Part shown: positions 54,043 through 62,482 of the stretch, piece after piece
Position numbering within the stretch: the first letter of the stretch is position 1
Layout: each line of letters begins with the position of its first letter
Assembly: GCA_031431125.1 (NCBI GenBank)
Contig: JANPCX010000073.1
Span: 1 to 64,000 of the forward strand
Direction: 5' to 3'
DNA from: JANPCX01 sp031431125
GTDB lineage: Bacteria > Pseudomonadota > Gammaproteobacteria > Burkholderiales > Burkholderiaceae_C
Length of the DNA stretch: 64,000 nt
Made by a program: the position numbers and the translations under genes
The notes under the pieces: generated by a model
What the model was told of the DNA's origin: nothing
Databases searched by the model: none
What the model saw: the letters and a program-made list of their open reading frames with translations, nothing else

Positions 54043-54256
54043 CTGTGAGGCAGAGGGGACCTCGCCCGCGACCAGGTGGTTCACATCGGCATGGTCGACG
54101 GCCGAGGTGCTGTTGGACATGAACAATGGCTCCGAAGCGTGTGTGCTCACCACTTCGGTGCAGGCAGCCATGCCTGCGGCAGTCGGTCGAATTGGGCGGG
54201 GTTGGCGACGCTTTTTTGATGCGATGCGCTCATCCAGCGCGGTTGATGGCAGCGCC

Positions 54257-54997
54257 TTAGAGCTTGGTGCCGCCGCTGACATCAATCACCTGGCCCGTGG
54301 TCCATGCGCCATCGGGCCCCACCAGCCAGGCCACCACACCGGCGACATGCTCGGGTTGACCCACACCCGGCAAGGCTTGAATTTGTTTGAGCGTGTCGGT
54401 GCCACCTGGCTGGCGGATCCAGGCGCTCATCTGCGTATCAATCGCGCCGGGGGCCACGGCGTTCACGGTGATGTTGCGTGCGCCGAGTTCAGCCGCGAGT
54501 TGCAGCGTGAGCACGTCCACAAAACCTTTGGTGGCCGAGTACGCCGGAAGGCCAGGAAATGCGATGCGCGTCACCGCTGATGAGAGGTTGACGATGCGTC
54601 CGCCATCGGGCATTCGGGGCAGCACTTTTTGCGTGACGAAGAAGAGGCTGCGCATGTTGACATTGGCCAGGCGGTCGAAGGTGGTGGCATCGGTGTCGGC
54701 CATAGAAACATACGGTGCCACCCCCGCGTTGTTGACCAAGATGTCGATGGGCTGGTCGCCGAGCGCCGCGCTCAGTTGATCGGCCCCGTTCAACGCGGCC
54801 AAATCCGCTTGCAGCAAACGTGCTTGGCCGCCGGCTTTTTCAATGTCAGCCACCACCTGGCTGGCCTCTTCTTTGCTCGCACCGTAGTGCACGATGACTT
54901 GTGCGCCTTGTGCCGCCAGACGGCGAGCGATGGCGGCGCCGATGCCGCGTGAGGCGCCCGTCACGAGGGCGACTTTTTGCTTCAGAGGGGTGTTCAT
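54257..54997 (-). CDS. Short-chain dehydrogenase/reductase, TetR-linked
   Basis: A 246-residue classical SDR: TGASRGIGAAIARRLA, NNAGVAPYVSMADTD, catalytic Ser (NLSSAVTR) and Tyr-x3-Lys (YSATKGFVD), ending in TTGQVIDVSGGTKL. AAGGAG precedes the ATG. It lies 124 bases downstream of a TetR gene on the same strand, so it may be part of the TetR regulon. It resembles 3-oxoacyl-reductase-like enzymes; substrate unknown. Confidence 0.92.
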   Translation of the reverse strand: MNTPLKQKVALVTGASRGIGAAIARRLAAQGAQVIVHYGASKEEASQVVADIEKAGGQARLLQADLAALNGADQLSAALGDQPIDILVNNAGVAPYVSMADTDATTFDRLANVNMRSLFFVTQKVLPRMPDGGRIVNLSSAVTRIAFPGLPAYSATKGFVDVLTLQLAAELGARNITVNAVAPGAIDTQMSAWIRQPGGTDTLKQIQALPGVGQPEHVAGVVAWLVGPDGAWTTGQVIDVSGGTKL

Positions 54998-55121
54998 GGA
55001 AAAACTCCTTAATTGAATGAATGGTCAAAAACGAGGTTGAAAAAAGGCACTGGGTGTGCCGGGGTCAAGCAGGTTGGCGGTGTGTGCCGCGCACCTGCGA
55101 GTGGGGGGGGGAAAGGGGTCG

Positions 55122-55721
55122 TCAGGGCGCTTGGGCGGGAGGCGCATCCAACACAGCCAGGGCCATGGTGGCGGTCGCCAGCAATTGCGGGGCATCGGTT
55201 TGCACGCGCGCCGACACCCGCAAACCGCTGACCACGGCCATCAGCAAATCAGCCGCCTGGGCAGAAGGACCGGCATAGGCGATGGAGCCATCACGCTGTC
55301 CACGCTCCACCTGGCCGCGCAGCAACTCGTGGCTTTGGTGCCATTTGTTTTGCAAGGCCACACGCAGCTCTCTGTCCTGAGACGATTCGAGCAGACCGTG
55401 GCTGACGATGCAACTTTGATCTGCGGGGCGGCCATTGCTGCACAAATTCACCACCTCCTCGAAAAAAGCCTGAATCGCAGCCCTGCCCGACGGCGCGGTT
55501 TGCATTTGTTTGGCCACACTGGCCATACGCGCCACCGAACAGTCCACCGCTTGCAGGTAGAGCGCTTTTTTATCGCCAAAGCTGTTGTAAAGGCTTTGTT
55601 TGCCCAGGCCCGTGGCCTCGCACAACATGGCCATGGAGGTGGCCTCGTAGCCGTGCACCAAAAAAACATCGGCAGCGCGGTCGATCACGTCGTTGGCATC
55701 AAATTGGCGTTCGCGGGGCAT
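55122..55721 (-). CDS. TetR-family transcriptional regulator
   Basis: A 199-residue TetR protein with HTH in DVIDRAADVFLVHGYEATSMAMLCEATGLGKQSLYNSFGDKKALYLQAVD and an all-helical ligand domain. The start at 55721 is at the MPRERQFD beginning; the earlier ATG lies in the operator. It is probably autoregulated through the palindrome at 55742-55757 and controls the downstream SDR. Ligand unknown. Confidence 0.92.
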   Translation of the reverse strand: MPRERQFDANDVIDRAADVFLVHGYEATSMAMLCEATGLGKQSLYNSFGDKKALYLQAVDCSVARMASVAKQMQTAPSGRAAIQAFFEEVVNLCSNGRPADQSCIVSHGLLESSQDRELRVALQNKWHQSHELLRGQVERGQRDGSIAYAGPSAQAADLLMAVVSGLRVSARVQTDAPQLLATATMALAVLDAPPAQAP

Positions 55722-55728
55722 GGGATGA

Positions 55729-55757
55729 ACTCTAGCTTTACTTGACCGATTGGTCAA
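55729..55757 (-). promoter_or_regulatory. TetR operator overlapping a promoter
   Basis: TTGACC (55742-55747) and GGTCAA (55752-55757) form an inverted repeat with a 4-base centre. On the minus strand, TTGACC at 55757-55752 is also a good -35, followed after 17 bases by TAGAGT (55734-55729) as a -10. The regulator would therefore block its own promoter. Confidence 0.65.
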
Positions 55758-55789
55758 ATGCGTTATATATCCCGCTCATCAGATCCCGC

Positions 55790-56302
55790 TTATTGCGCGG
55801 CCAGCACCTGGGCAGCGGCATTCACCACCGCGGCGATGCGGCCGATGTCACGCAGCTGCAGCGCCGTGAGCCCTTCTTTTTTCAGCAGCGCGTGGTGCGA
55901 GCTGATGCAGAAGTGGCACTTGCCAATGATGGAGGCCGACAGCGCAAACGCCTCGAACTGTTTTTTCTCCACGCCGCCGCTGCCGGCATAGGCATTCATG
56001 CGCAGCTCGGGGCGCAGGGTTTTGAGTTCCTCGTCACCGGCCATTTCCACATAGGGGTACCAGGCGTTGTTCATGCCCATCAAGGCGGCGGCGGTCAACG
56101 CGGCATTGGCACTCCGTTCAGGCAACTGGGCTTTGAACGCGTCGACCAAGGGCTTGCTTTTGGCAGCGAATGCGGCCGCCAAAGCGACACCAATGGCGTC
56201 TTCGGGGCTGAGGCTGGAGCGGGCGATCACGCCATCGAGGTTCAGGCGGATGTCTTTGGCGTAGTCTGGAATTTGTTCTTTGATCGAATTCAGGAAGTCC
56301 AT
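55790..56302 (-). CDS. ahpD: Alkyl hydroperoxide reductase AhpD (CMD family)
   Basis: A 170-residue protein with the redox C-x2-C-x3-H motif in KCHFCISSHHALLKKEGL and the family's Glu/His relay region. AhpD reduces AhpC via lipoamide in the actinobacterial type of system. AGGAG precedes the ATG by 6 bases. It follows ahpC with a 77-base gap containing a hairpin, so it may be partly uncoupled from ahpC. Confidence 0.92.
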   Translation of the reverse strand: MDFLNSIKEQIPDYAKDIRLNLDGVIARSSLSPEDAIGVALAAAFAAKSKPLVDAFKAQLPERSANAALTAAALMGMNNAWYPYVEMAGDEELKTLRPELRMNAYAGSGGVEKKQFEAFALSASIIGKCHFCISSHHALLKKEGLTALQLRDIGRIAAVVNAAAQVLAAQ

Positions 56303-56330
56303 TGATAACTCCTATCGTGAAAGGGTGAGA

Positions 56331-56350
56331 AAACCCGCCGAGGCGGGTTT
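56331..56350 (-). terminator. GC-rich hairpin between ahpC and ahpD
   Basis: AAACCCGCC (56331-56339) pairs with GGCGGGTTT (56342-56350). Read on the minus strand it is followed by TTTTCTC, a short uridine run, so it could be a partial terminator or processing site that sets the ahpC to ahpD ratio. Confidence 0.5.
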
Positions 56351-56379
56351 GATGTTGGTACTTGCTAGCGATTGAAGCC

Positions 56380-56928
56380 TTACAGAGTCGACCCACCCAC
56401 AGTGCGGTTGCAAGGGCAGAGCTCGTCGGTTTGCAGGCCGTCGAGGATGCGCAAAATTTCGTCAGGGTTGCGGCCCACATTCAGGTTGTTCACGCTGACG
56501 TGCTGAATGGTGTTGTCGGGATCGACGATGAAGGTGGCGCGCAGGGCCACACCAGCCGCTTCGTCGCGGATGCCAAGCTGGTCGACCAGGGCGCCGGTGA
56601 CATCGGCAAAACTCCAGTGGCCGAGTTTGCTCAGGTCTTTGTGGTCACGGCGCCAGCCGAGTTTGCAGAACTCGTTGTCGGTGGAGCCACCCAGCAGCAC
56701 GGCGTCGCGCTCTGCGAATTGTTTGGCCAGCTTGTCGAAGCCCACGATCTCGGTCGGGCAGACGAAGGTGAAATCCTTGGGCCAGAAGTAAATCACCTTC
56801 CATTTGCCGGGAAAGCTCTTTTCGGTGAGGGTTTCAAACGCGGAAACGCCGTTTTCTTCATGGTTGTTGAAGCCGGGCTTAACGCCTGTGACGCTAAATG
56901 CTTCGATCTTGTTGCCTATGGTTTTCAT
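56380..56928 (-). CDS. ahpC: Peroxiredoxin AhpC, AhpD-partnered type
   Basis: This 182-residue peroxiredoxin has the peroxidatic Cys in DFTFVCPTEI and resolving cysteines in ELCPCNR near the C-terminus, as in the AhpC/AhpD pairs that use a C-terminal Cys-x-Cys. It reduces hydrogen and organic peroxides. AAGGAAG precedes the ATG. No AhpF gene is adjacent; AhpD is the presumed reductant. No clear OxyR site is seen upstream. Confidence 0.94.
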   Translation of the reverse strand: MKTIGNKIEAFSVTGVKPGFNNHEENGVSAFETLTEKSFPGKWKVIYFWPKDFTFVCPTEIVGFDKLAKQFAERDAVLLGGSTDNEFCKLGWRRDHKDLSKLGHWSFADVTGALVDQLGIRDEAAGVALRATFIVDPDNTIQHVSVNNLNVGRNPDEILRILDGLQTDELCPCNRTVGGSTL

Positions 56929-57080
56929 GGTGCTTCCTTTGGGAGTGATTGATCAGGAGTTAAAAATTCACCGATGTGTATCGGCATGGGTTGAATCATA
57001 GGCTATCAATTCATCTTGACCAATTGTTAAAACCTAAATCGAGCATAGGCAAAGACGTGACAGCGCGCTCGCTTGTGCGT

Positions 57081-58133
57081 ATGGTGCGCGCCATGCCTTG
57101 TTTTGCCTCTCTACCGATGTGGACCACACGCTGCGTCACCGTCGCTCTGGCCCTGCTGATTGCGGCCTGCAGCAGTACCCCTACGCGTCCGCCAAGCGAC
57201 ACCCGACCCAGTGTTGGGGCGCCCGCTCCACGCACGGGCCCGGCTTCCTCGTCCGAGCGCGATGGCCCCGGCAGCGACCCGCTACCCAACCTGGCCGCGG
57301 TGCCCGACGCCGAACCCCAGGTCGAAGCCGTCCGGCCCGGCGGCCCCAACAAGCCGTATGAAGTGGCCGGCCGAAGTTATGTGCCTTTGAGCGGCGACGT
57401 GACCCACGTCGAGCGCGGCGTGGCGTCTTGGTACGGCAGCAAGTTTCACGGCCGCCGCACCGCCCTGGGCGAGGTCTACAACATGTACGCCATGACCGCC
57501 GCCCACCCCACCTTGCCACTGCCGAGTTATGTGCGCGTGCGCAACCCGAAGAACAACAAGGAAGTGGTGCTGCGCGTGAACGACAGGGGGCCCTTTCACC
57601 CGGGGCGCATCATTGACCTGAGCTACACCGCCGCGCTCAAACTCGATTTGCATCGGGGTGTGGGGCCAGTGGAGGTGGAGCGCATCACCTTTGATGCGAT
57701 TCGCACGGGGTCATGGCGCAGCGGTGAGCAGCGTGTGGCAGTGACCGCGCCAGCCCAACAAGCTCTGCCTGCCACCGCGCCCAGGGCGGCTGAGCGCGGC
57801 AGTGCGTCCGAGCCGGTTGTCGCAGCAGCAGAAGTTCGCCCTGCAGCGCCGGAAAACACCCCCGCACCGCAACCAACCCCTCTGCCCACGGAGGCCCCCG
57901 CCTCTGGTTTCTTCGTTCAAATTGCCGCCTTCAAGCAGCTGGGCGGTGCGCAGGCGTTTCACCGCAAAGTGGTGGCGGATTTGAGTTGGCTGTCACCACT
58001 GTTGGCGGTTTTTTCAGACAGCAGCGTTCATCGCCTGCAAGCCGGGCCTTACCGCACCCGAGACGAAGCACAAGGCATTGCAGAGCAGGTCAAGGAAGCG
58101 CTGAAACTGGTGCCTGTCGTGGTGCGTCGCTGA
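57081..58133 (+). CDS. rlpA: Septal ring lytic transglycosylase RlpA-like lipoprotein
   Basis: A 350-residue protein. A lipobox LLIAAC gives the acylated Cys, then a Pro/Ser-rich linker, the double-psi beta-barrel catalytic domain (GVASWYGSKFHGRRTALGEVYNMYAMTAAHPTLPLPSYVRV and VNDRGPFHPGRIIDLSYTAA, with the catalytic Asp/His) and a C-terminal SPOR domain (FFVQIAAFKQLGGAQAF to the end) that binds denuded septal glycan. It cleaves naked glycan strands at division. Start is uncertain among 57081, 57093 and 57117. Confidence 0.9.
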   Translation: MVRAMPCFASLPMWTTRCVTVALALLIAACSSTPTRPPSDTRPSVGAPAPRTGPASSSERDGPGSDPLPNLAAVPDAEPQVEAVRPGGPNKPYEVAGRSYVPLSGDVTHVERGVASWYGSKFHGRRTALGEVYNMYAMTAAHPTLPLPSYVRVRNPKNNKEVVLRVNDRGPFHPGRIIDLSYTAALKLDLHRGVGPVEVERITFDAIRTGSWRSGEQRVAVTAPAQQALPATAPRAAERGSASEPVVAAAEVRPAAPENTPAPQPTPLPTEAPASGFFVQIAAFKQLGGAQAFHRKVVADLSWLSPLLAVFSDSSVHRLQAGPYRTRDEAQGIAEQVKEALKLVPVVVRR

Positions 58134-58163
58134 GGGCGCTGCGTTCAACTGCCGGACCTGGGT

Positions 58164-58910
58164 TCAGCGCCCACCGCTCACATCCAAAATCGCCCCGGTG
58201 GTGTAACTCGCGGCGTCGGTCAGCAACCAACCGATGGCACGCGCCACTTCGTCGGCCGTGCCGGCGCGTTGCATCGGGATTTGCGACGCCGCGGTCTGCG
58301 CACGGTCGGGCTGGCCGCCGCTGGCGTGGATGTCGGTATCAATGATGCCGGGGCGCACCGCGTTCACACGAATGCCTTCAGCGGCCACCTCTTGCGCCAA
58401 ACCGATGGTGAAGCTGTCGATCGCGCCCTTGCTGGCGGCATAGTGCACATAACGTCCCGGTGCGCCGAGCCGCGAGGCGGTGGAGGACACATTCACGATC
58501 GCGCCGCCACGGCCGCCGTGTTGGGTGCTCAAACGTTTGATCGCCTCTCGGGCGCACAAAAAACTGCCCAAGACGTTGACACTAAACACCCGCTGCCACT
58601 GCTCGGACGTGAGTTCGTCCACCCGCACTTGGGCGTCGACCCTGCCGGCGTTGTTGACCAAAAAACTCAAGGGGCCGAGGGCGTCGTCCACGGTTTCAAA
58701 CAAGCGCACGACGTCGGCCTCGAGCGCCACATCGGCCTGAACCACCAAAACCGCTCCACCCCGTTGCAGCAACTCTTTTTGCAAGGCCATCGCCGCCGTT
58801 TCGTCGGCGCGGTAGTTCAACACCACGGCATGGCCCTGGGTGACACACCAACGCGCGGTGGCGGCGCCTATGCCTCGGCTGGCACCGGTGATCAGGGTGA
58901 TGGGTTTCAT
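58164..58910 (-). CDS. Short-chain dehydrogenase/reductase (YgfF-like)
   Basis: A 248-residue SDR with TGASRGIGAATARWCVTQGHAVVLNYRADETAA, NNAGRVDAQVRV, catalytic Ser (NVSSTASRLG) and Tyr-x3-Lys (YAASKGAIDS), and the TTGAILDVSGGR end. It closely resembles E. coli YgfF-type oxidoreductases. It stands alone, convergent with rlpA and divergent from phoX. Confidence 0.92.
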   Translation of the reverse strand: MKPITLITGASRGIGAATARWCVTQGHAVVLNYRADETAAMALQKELLQRGGAVLVVQADVALEADVVRLFETVDDALGPLSFLVNNAGRVDAQVRVDELTSEQWQRVFSVNVLGSFLCAREAIKRLSTQHGGRGGAIVNVSSTASRLGAPGRYVHYAASKGAIDSFTIGLAQEVAAEGIRVNAVRPGIIDTDIHASGGQPDRAQTAASQIPMQRAGTADEVARAIGWLLTDAASYTTGAILDVSGGR

Positions 58911-59002
58911 GGCTGGAATTGTTGCTCAAGTGACCGTGGCGTGACTGCAGGCAGGCCCAACAGGTTTGCACGCCCAGCGTGTTGGTGTAGTCGGAACAAG
59001 GG

Positions 59003-59037
59003 CTGTCACGAAAGCGTCATCAACGCCCCATGAGAAT
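59003..59037 (+). promoter_or_regulatory. Pho box and -10 of the phoX promoter
   Basis: CTGTCACGAAAGCGTCAT (59003-59020) matches the two direct 7-base PhoB half-sites with a 4-base spacer, about 14 of 18 consensus positions. GAGAAT at 59032-59037 lies 11 bases downstream, as expected where PhoB replaces the -35. Transcription would start near 59044, before the ATG at 59068. Confidence 0.72.
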
Positions 59038-59067
59038 CCTCGCTTGTAGTAACACATGGAGCCAAGA

Positions 59068-60969
59068 ATGGCCAAAGACTTTGATTTGATGGAAGACAGC
59101 AATCCCTCCCCCAACCGCAGCATCCACGAGGTGTCCGAGCCTTCTCGCCGTGTGGTGCTCAAAGGTGGCTTGGGCGCCGCGCTGACCGGTTTGTTGGCGC
59201 CGTTGGCGGGGGTGTCTTTGTCAGGCTGCGCGACCGGCACGGGTGGCAGCAGCCTTTTGGGCTTTAAGAGTGTTCCGATTTCCACCACCGACGGCGTGGT
59301 GGTGCCTGAGGGCTACACCGCCCAAGTGATTGCCCCTTGGGGCGATCCCGTGGGTTTGTCCGGTGAAAACGCTGCCTTCAAAGAAGACGGCAGCAACAGC
59401 GCGGCAGACCAGGCCGTGCAACTGGGCATGCACCACGACGGCATCCACTACTTTGCGCAAAACGGCTCCACCGCGGGTCTGTTGGTGATGAACCATGAGT
59501 ATGTGGACGACGGCCTCCTGCACAAAGACGGCATGCAAACCTGGACGCTGGAGAAGGTGCGCAAATCACAAGCGGCCCACGGCGTGTCGGTGCTTGAAAT
59601 TGAACAAAAGAACAACCAATGGCAAGTCGTGCGCCCCTCGCCCTGGGCGCGCCGCATCACCGCCACCACGCCCATGGCCATCGGCGGCCCGGCGGCGGGC
59701 CATGAATTGATGCGCACGGCGGCTGACGCATCCGGTCGTCGCGTGCTGGGCACGGTGAACAACTGTGGCAGTGGCATCACGCCTTGGGGCACCTACCTCA
59801 CCTGCGAAGAAAACTTCATCAACTACTTCAGCGGTGGCGACAACCTCACGGCCCACGAGCGGCGCTGGGGCCTGCGCAAGGGAAGCTGGTACCGCTGGCA
59901 TGAATTTGACGACCGTTTTGACGCCGTCAAAAACCCCAATGAGCCCAACCGTTTTGGCTGGGTGGTGGAAATTGACCCCAACAACCCCAGCCACACCCCC
60001 GTCAAACGCACCGCTTTGGGCCGCGCGGCGCACGAAGGGGCCACCACCGCCGTCACGAAGGATGGCCGTGCGGTGGTCTACATGGGTGAAGACGCGCGTT
60101 TCGAGTACATCTACAAATTCGTCAGCCGCGACAAGATCAAACCCGGTGGTGCTGCCGCCAATGCCGAGCTGCTGGACCACGGCACCTTGTACGTGGCCCT
60201 GTTCAACGAAGGCGGCAAAGGCCGGTGGCTGGCGCTGACCCATGGCCAAGGCCCGCTCACCGTGGCCAATGGATTTACCAATCAAGGCGAGGTGCTGATC
60301 AAAGCGCGCCAAGCCAGCGATGCTTTGGGCGCCACCGAAATGGATCGCCCCGAATGGATAGACATCGACAAACAAGGCTGGGTCTACTGCACGCTGACCA
60401 ACAACAGCAACCGCGGTGGCGATAAACAGCCTGGAACCGACGCCGCCAACCCGTGCGTCAACAATACCATGGGCAACATCATCCGCTGGAAAGACGCAGG
60501 CGACTTCCACGGTGAGACCTTCGAGTGGAACCACTTCGTCTTTGCAGGTGACCCTGCCAATCAACGCATTGACGCCAAAGGCAATGTGAAGGGCGACGCC
60601 TTCGCATGCCCCGATGGGCTGTGGACGGATGCGCGCGGCGTGCTCTGGATTCAATGCGACATGTCCACATCCGCCATGGGTAAGGGCGACTTGGCCCGCC
60701 TCGGCCACAACGCCATGCTGGCCGCCGATGTGAAAACCGGCGAGATCCGCCGCTTCCTCACCGGCCCTGCGGGTTGCGAAATCACCGGTGCCACCGCCAC
60801 ACCCGATGGCCGCACCATGTTCATCAACATCCAGCATCCCGGTGAGAGCCCCTCGGAGCGCAGCGACCCCAACGAGCCAAGCAAGATCTCCAAATGGCCC
60901 AACGGCGGGCGGCCGCGTTCCGCGACGGTGGTGATACGCAAAAAGGATGGCGGCGTGATTGGGACTTGA
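59068..60969 (+). CDS. phoX: PhoX-family alkaline phosphatase (Tat-exported)
   Basis: A 633-residue protein. A twin-arginine signal (SRRVVLKGGLGAALTGLL) directs folded export, followed by the PhoX beta-propeller with conserved segments such as NCGSGITPWGTYLTCEEN, GRAAHEGATT and CPDGLWTDARGVLWIQCDMS that bind calcium and iron cofactors in the family. It releases phosphate from organic esters in the periplasm. The ATG at 59068 has GGAG 6 bases upstream and is preferred over 59056. A Pho box precedes it and a strong terminator follows. Confidence 0.94.
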   Translation: MAKDFDLMEDSNPSPNRSIHEVSEPSRRVVLKGGLGAALTGLLAPLAGVSLSGCATGTGGSSLLGFKSVPISTTDGVVVPEGYTAQVIAPWGDPVGLSGENAAFKEDGSNSAADQAVQLGMHHDGIHYFAQNGSTAGLLVMNHEYVDDGLLHKDGMQTWTLEKVRKSQAAHGVSVLEIEQKNNQWQVVRPSPWARRITATTPMAIGGPAAGHELMRTAADASGRRVLGTVNNCGSGITPWGTYLTCEENFINYFSGGDNLTAHERRWGLRKGSWYRWHEFDDRFDAVKNPNEPNRFGWVVEIDPNNPSHTPVKRTALGRAAHEGATTAVTKDGRAVVYMGEDARFEYIYKFVSRDKIKPGGAAANAELLDHGTLYVALFNEGGKGRWLALTHGQGPLTVANGFTNQGEVLIKARQASDALGATEMDRPEWIDIDKQGWVYCTLTNNSNRGGDKQPGTDAANPCVNNTMGNIIRWKDAGDFHGETFEWNHFVFAGDPANQRIDAKGNVKGDAFACPDGLWTDARGVLWIQCDMSTSAMGKGDLARLGHNAMLAADVKTGEIRRFLTGPAGCEITGATATPDGRTMFINIQHPGESPSERSDPNEPSKISKWPNGGRPRSATVVIRKKDGGVIGT

Positions 60970-60988
60970 TGAGTCTCTCCCGTGAAGT

Positions 60989-61018
60989 AAAAAGCGAGGC
61001 CGTTGCCTCGCTTTTTTT
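60989..61018 (+). terminator. Rho-independent terminator after phoX
   Basis: AAAAAGCGAGGC (60989-61000) pairs with GCCTCGCTTTTT (61005-61016) across CGTT, followed by further thymines. This is a textbook intrinsic terminator for phoX, and the A-rich left side could also serve the opposite direction. Confidence 0.92.
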
Positions 61019-61078
61019 GTTGCCATCGATCCGCATAATCCACAGCACCCTGAGTCCCAGGCAAGGAGCTGTACCGCC

Positions 61079-62482
61079 ATGTTGTTGAACGATGTCCACT
61101 CCCAACTCAACCCCACCAAGGTGGCCGAGGTGCTGCGCCCCACCACGCTGCAGGCTTTGTGTGCTTTGGTGAAACAAGCGGCACGCGAAGGTGTGTCTTT
61201 GTCGGTGGCTGGTGCCCGGCACGCCATGGGCGGGCAGCAGTTTGCAACGCAGCAGCGCCATGTGGACATGACGGGTTTGACCCGCGTATTGCATGCCGAC
61301 GCAACGCAGGGCCTGCTGCAAATCGAAGCCGGTGCCCATTGGCAGCACATCATCGCGGCCAGCCACCAAATGCCAGCGCCTGGCGGAAGCACGTGGGCGA
61401 TACGCCAGAAACAAACCGGCGTTGACGAGGTGACTTTGGGTGGCTCGATTTCTGCCAACGCCCATGGCCGGGGTTTGTTGATGCAGCCCCTGGGCGCCGA
61501 CATTGAAGACCTCACCTTGGTGGATGCACAAGGTGAGGTGCTGCTGTGCAGTCGCAGCCAAAACGCCGAGTTGTTCTCGTTGGTGGTCGGTGGTTATGGT
61601 CTTTTTGGTTTGATCTATGCCGCCACTTTGCGCCTGGTGCCGCGCCAGCGGGTGCGGCGTTTGGTGGACATCCTCGACCTGGCCGATGCGATGAATGCCG
61701 TCTACCGGCGTGTGGACGACGGCTGCTTGTACGGTGACTTTCAGTTTGTGATCGACCCGCAGGACAACAGCTTTTTGCACCGAGGCGTGTTCGCTTGCTA
61801 CAAGCCCACACCAGAGATTGAAGCCGATGGCGCGGCCAGCGCCGACCTTCAACCCGAAGCCTGGTTGCAGTTGCTCAAGCTGGCCCACGACGACAAAGCC
61901 CAGGCTTTCAAACTGTATGCCCAGCATTACCTCGGCACGCATGGCCAGAGTTATTGGGCCGACACCATGCAGCTGAGCACCTACATTCCGAGTTACGCCG
62001 ATTTCTTGGAGCGCGCCCGCCCAGCGGACGAGCAGCCCGGGCCCAAACAAACCTTGGTAATCGGTGAGCACTATGTGCCACGCGACCAAATTGCAGCCTT
62101 CATGGCGCAAGCCGCTCAAGTGCTGAAAGTGCAAAGCGTGGAGGTGATTTACGGCACCATTCGCGCCATCTTGAAAGACGACGTCAGTTTTTTGCCGTGG
62201 GCCAAAGACGACTATGCCTGCGTCATCTTCAATTTGAGGACAGCCCACACAGACGAAGGCCAAGCCCGCACCGCTGCGGCATTTCGCGGTTTGATCGAAG
62301 CCGCTCTAAACCTGGGCGGCAGCTACTTTCTCACCTACCACCGCCACGCGACACGCGAGCAAGTGCTGCGCGCCTATCCGCAGTTTGAAGCTTTCTTGGA
62401 ACGCAAGCGGCACTTCGATCCGCAAGAGCGCTTCACCAGTGACTGGTACCGCCACCATGTGGCGTTGATCGGCCAAGCTTGA
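61079..62482 (+). CDS. FAD-binding oxidoreductase (FAD_binding_4 type)
   Basis: A 467-residue flavoenzyme of the vanillyl-alcohol-oxidase fold. The N-terminal FAD domain reads RPTTLQALCALVKQAAREGVSLSVAGARHAMGGQQF and GVDEVTLGGSISANAHGRG. A C-terminal cap domain ends YPQFEAFLERKRHFDPQERFTSDWYRHH, as in aldonolactone and D-arabinono-lactone oxidase-like proteins. AAGGAG lies 10 bases upstream of the ATG. The next gene overlaps its stop. Confidence 0.9.
   Translation: MLLNDVHSQLNPTKVAEVLRPTTLQALCALVKQAAREGVSLSVAGARHAMGGQQFATQQRHVDMTGLTRVLHADATQGLLQIEAGAHWQHIIAASHQMPAPGGSTWAIRQKQTGVDEVTLGGSISANAHGRGLLMQPLGADIEDLTLVDAQGEVLLCSRSQNAELFSLVVGGYGLFGLIYAATLRLVPRQRVRRLVDILDLADAMNAVYRRVDDGCLYGDFQFVIDPQDNSFLHRGVFACYKPTPEIEADGAASADLQPEAWLQLLKLAHDDKAQAFKLYAQHYLGTHGQSYWADTMQLSTYIPSYADFLERARPADEQPGPKQTLVIGEHYVPRDQIAAFMAQAAQVLKVQSVEVIYGTIRAILKDDVSFLPWAKDDYACVIFNLRTAHTDEGQARTAAAFRGLIEAALNLGGSYFLTYHRHATREQVLRAYPQFEAFLERKRHFDPQERFTSDWYRHHVALIGQA

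Noticed and set aside
55103..55111. Run of nine G as a phase-variation tract
   Set aside because: It is intergenic, downstream of the TetR stop and not within a promoter spacer; more likely neutral or a sequencing-prone site.
56929..57005. OxyR site upstream of ahpC
   Set aside because: An ATAG occurs, but the other three tetranucleotides at 7-base spacing do not match.
59566..61515. Long minus-strand open frame of 649 codons
   Set aside because: It is antisense to phoX and the FAD oxidoreductase gene and crosses the terminator; no motif supports it.
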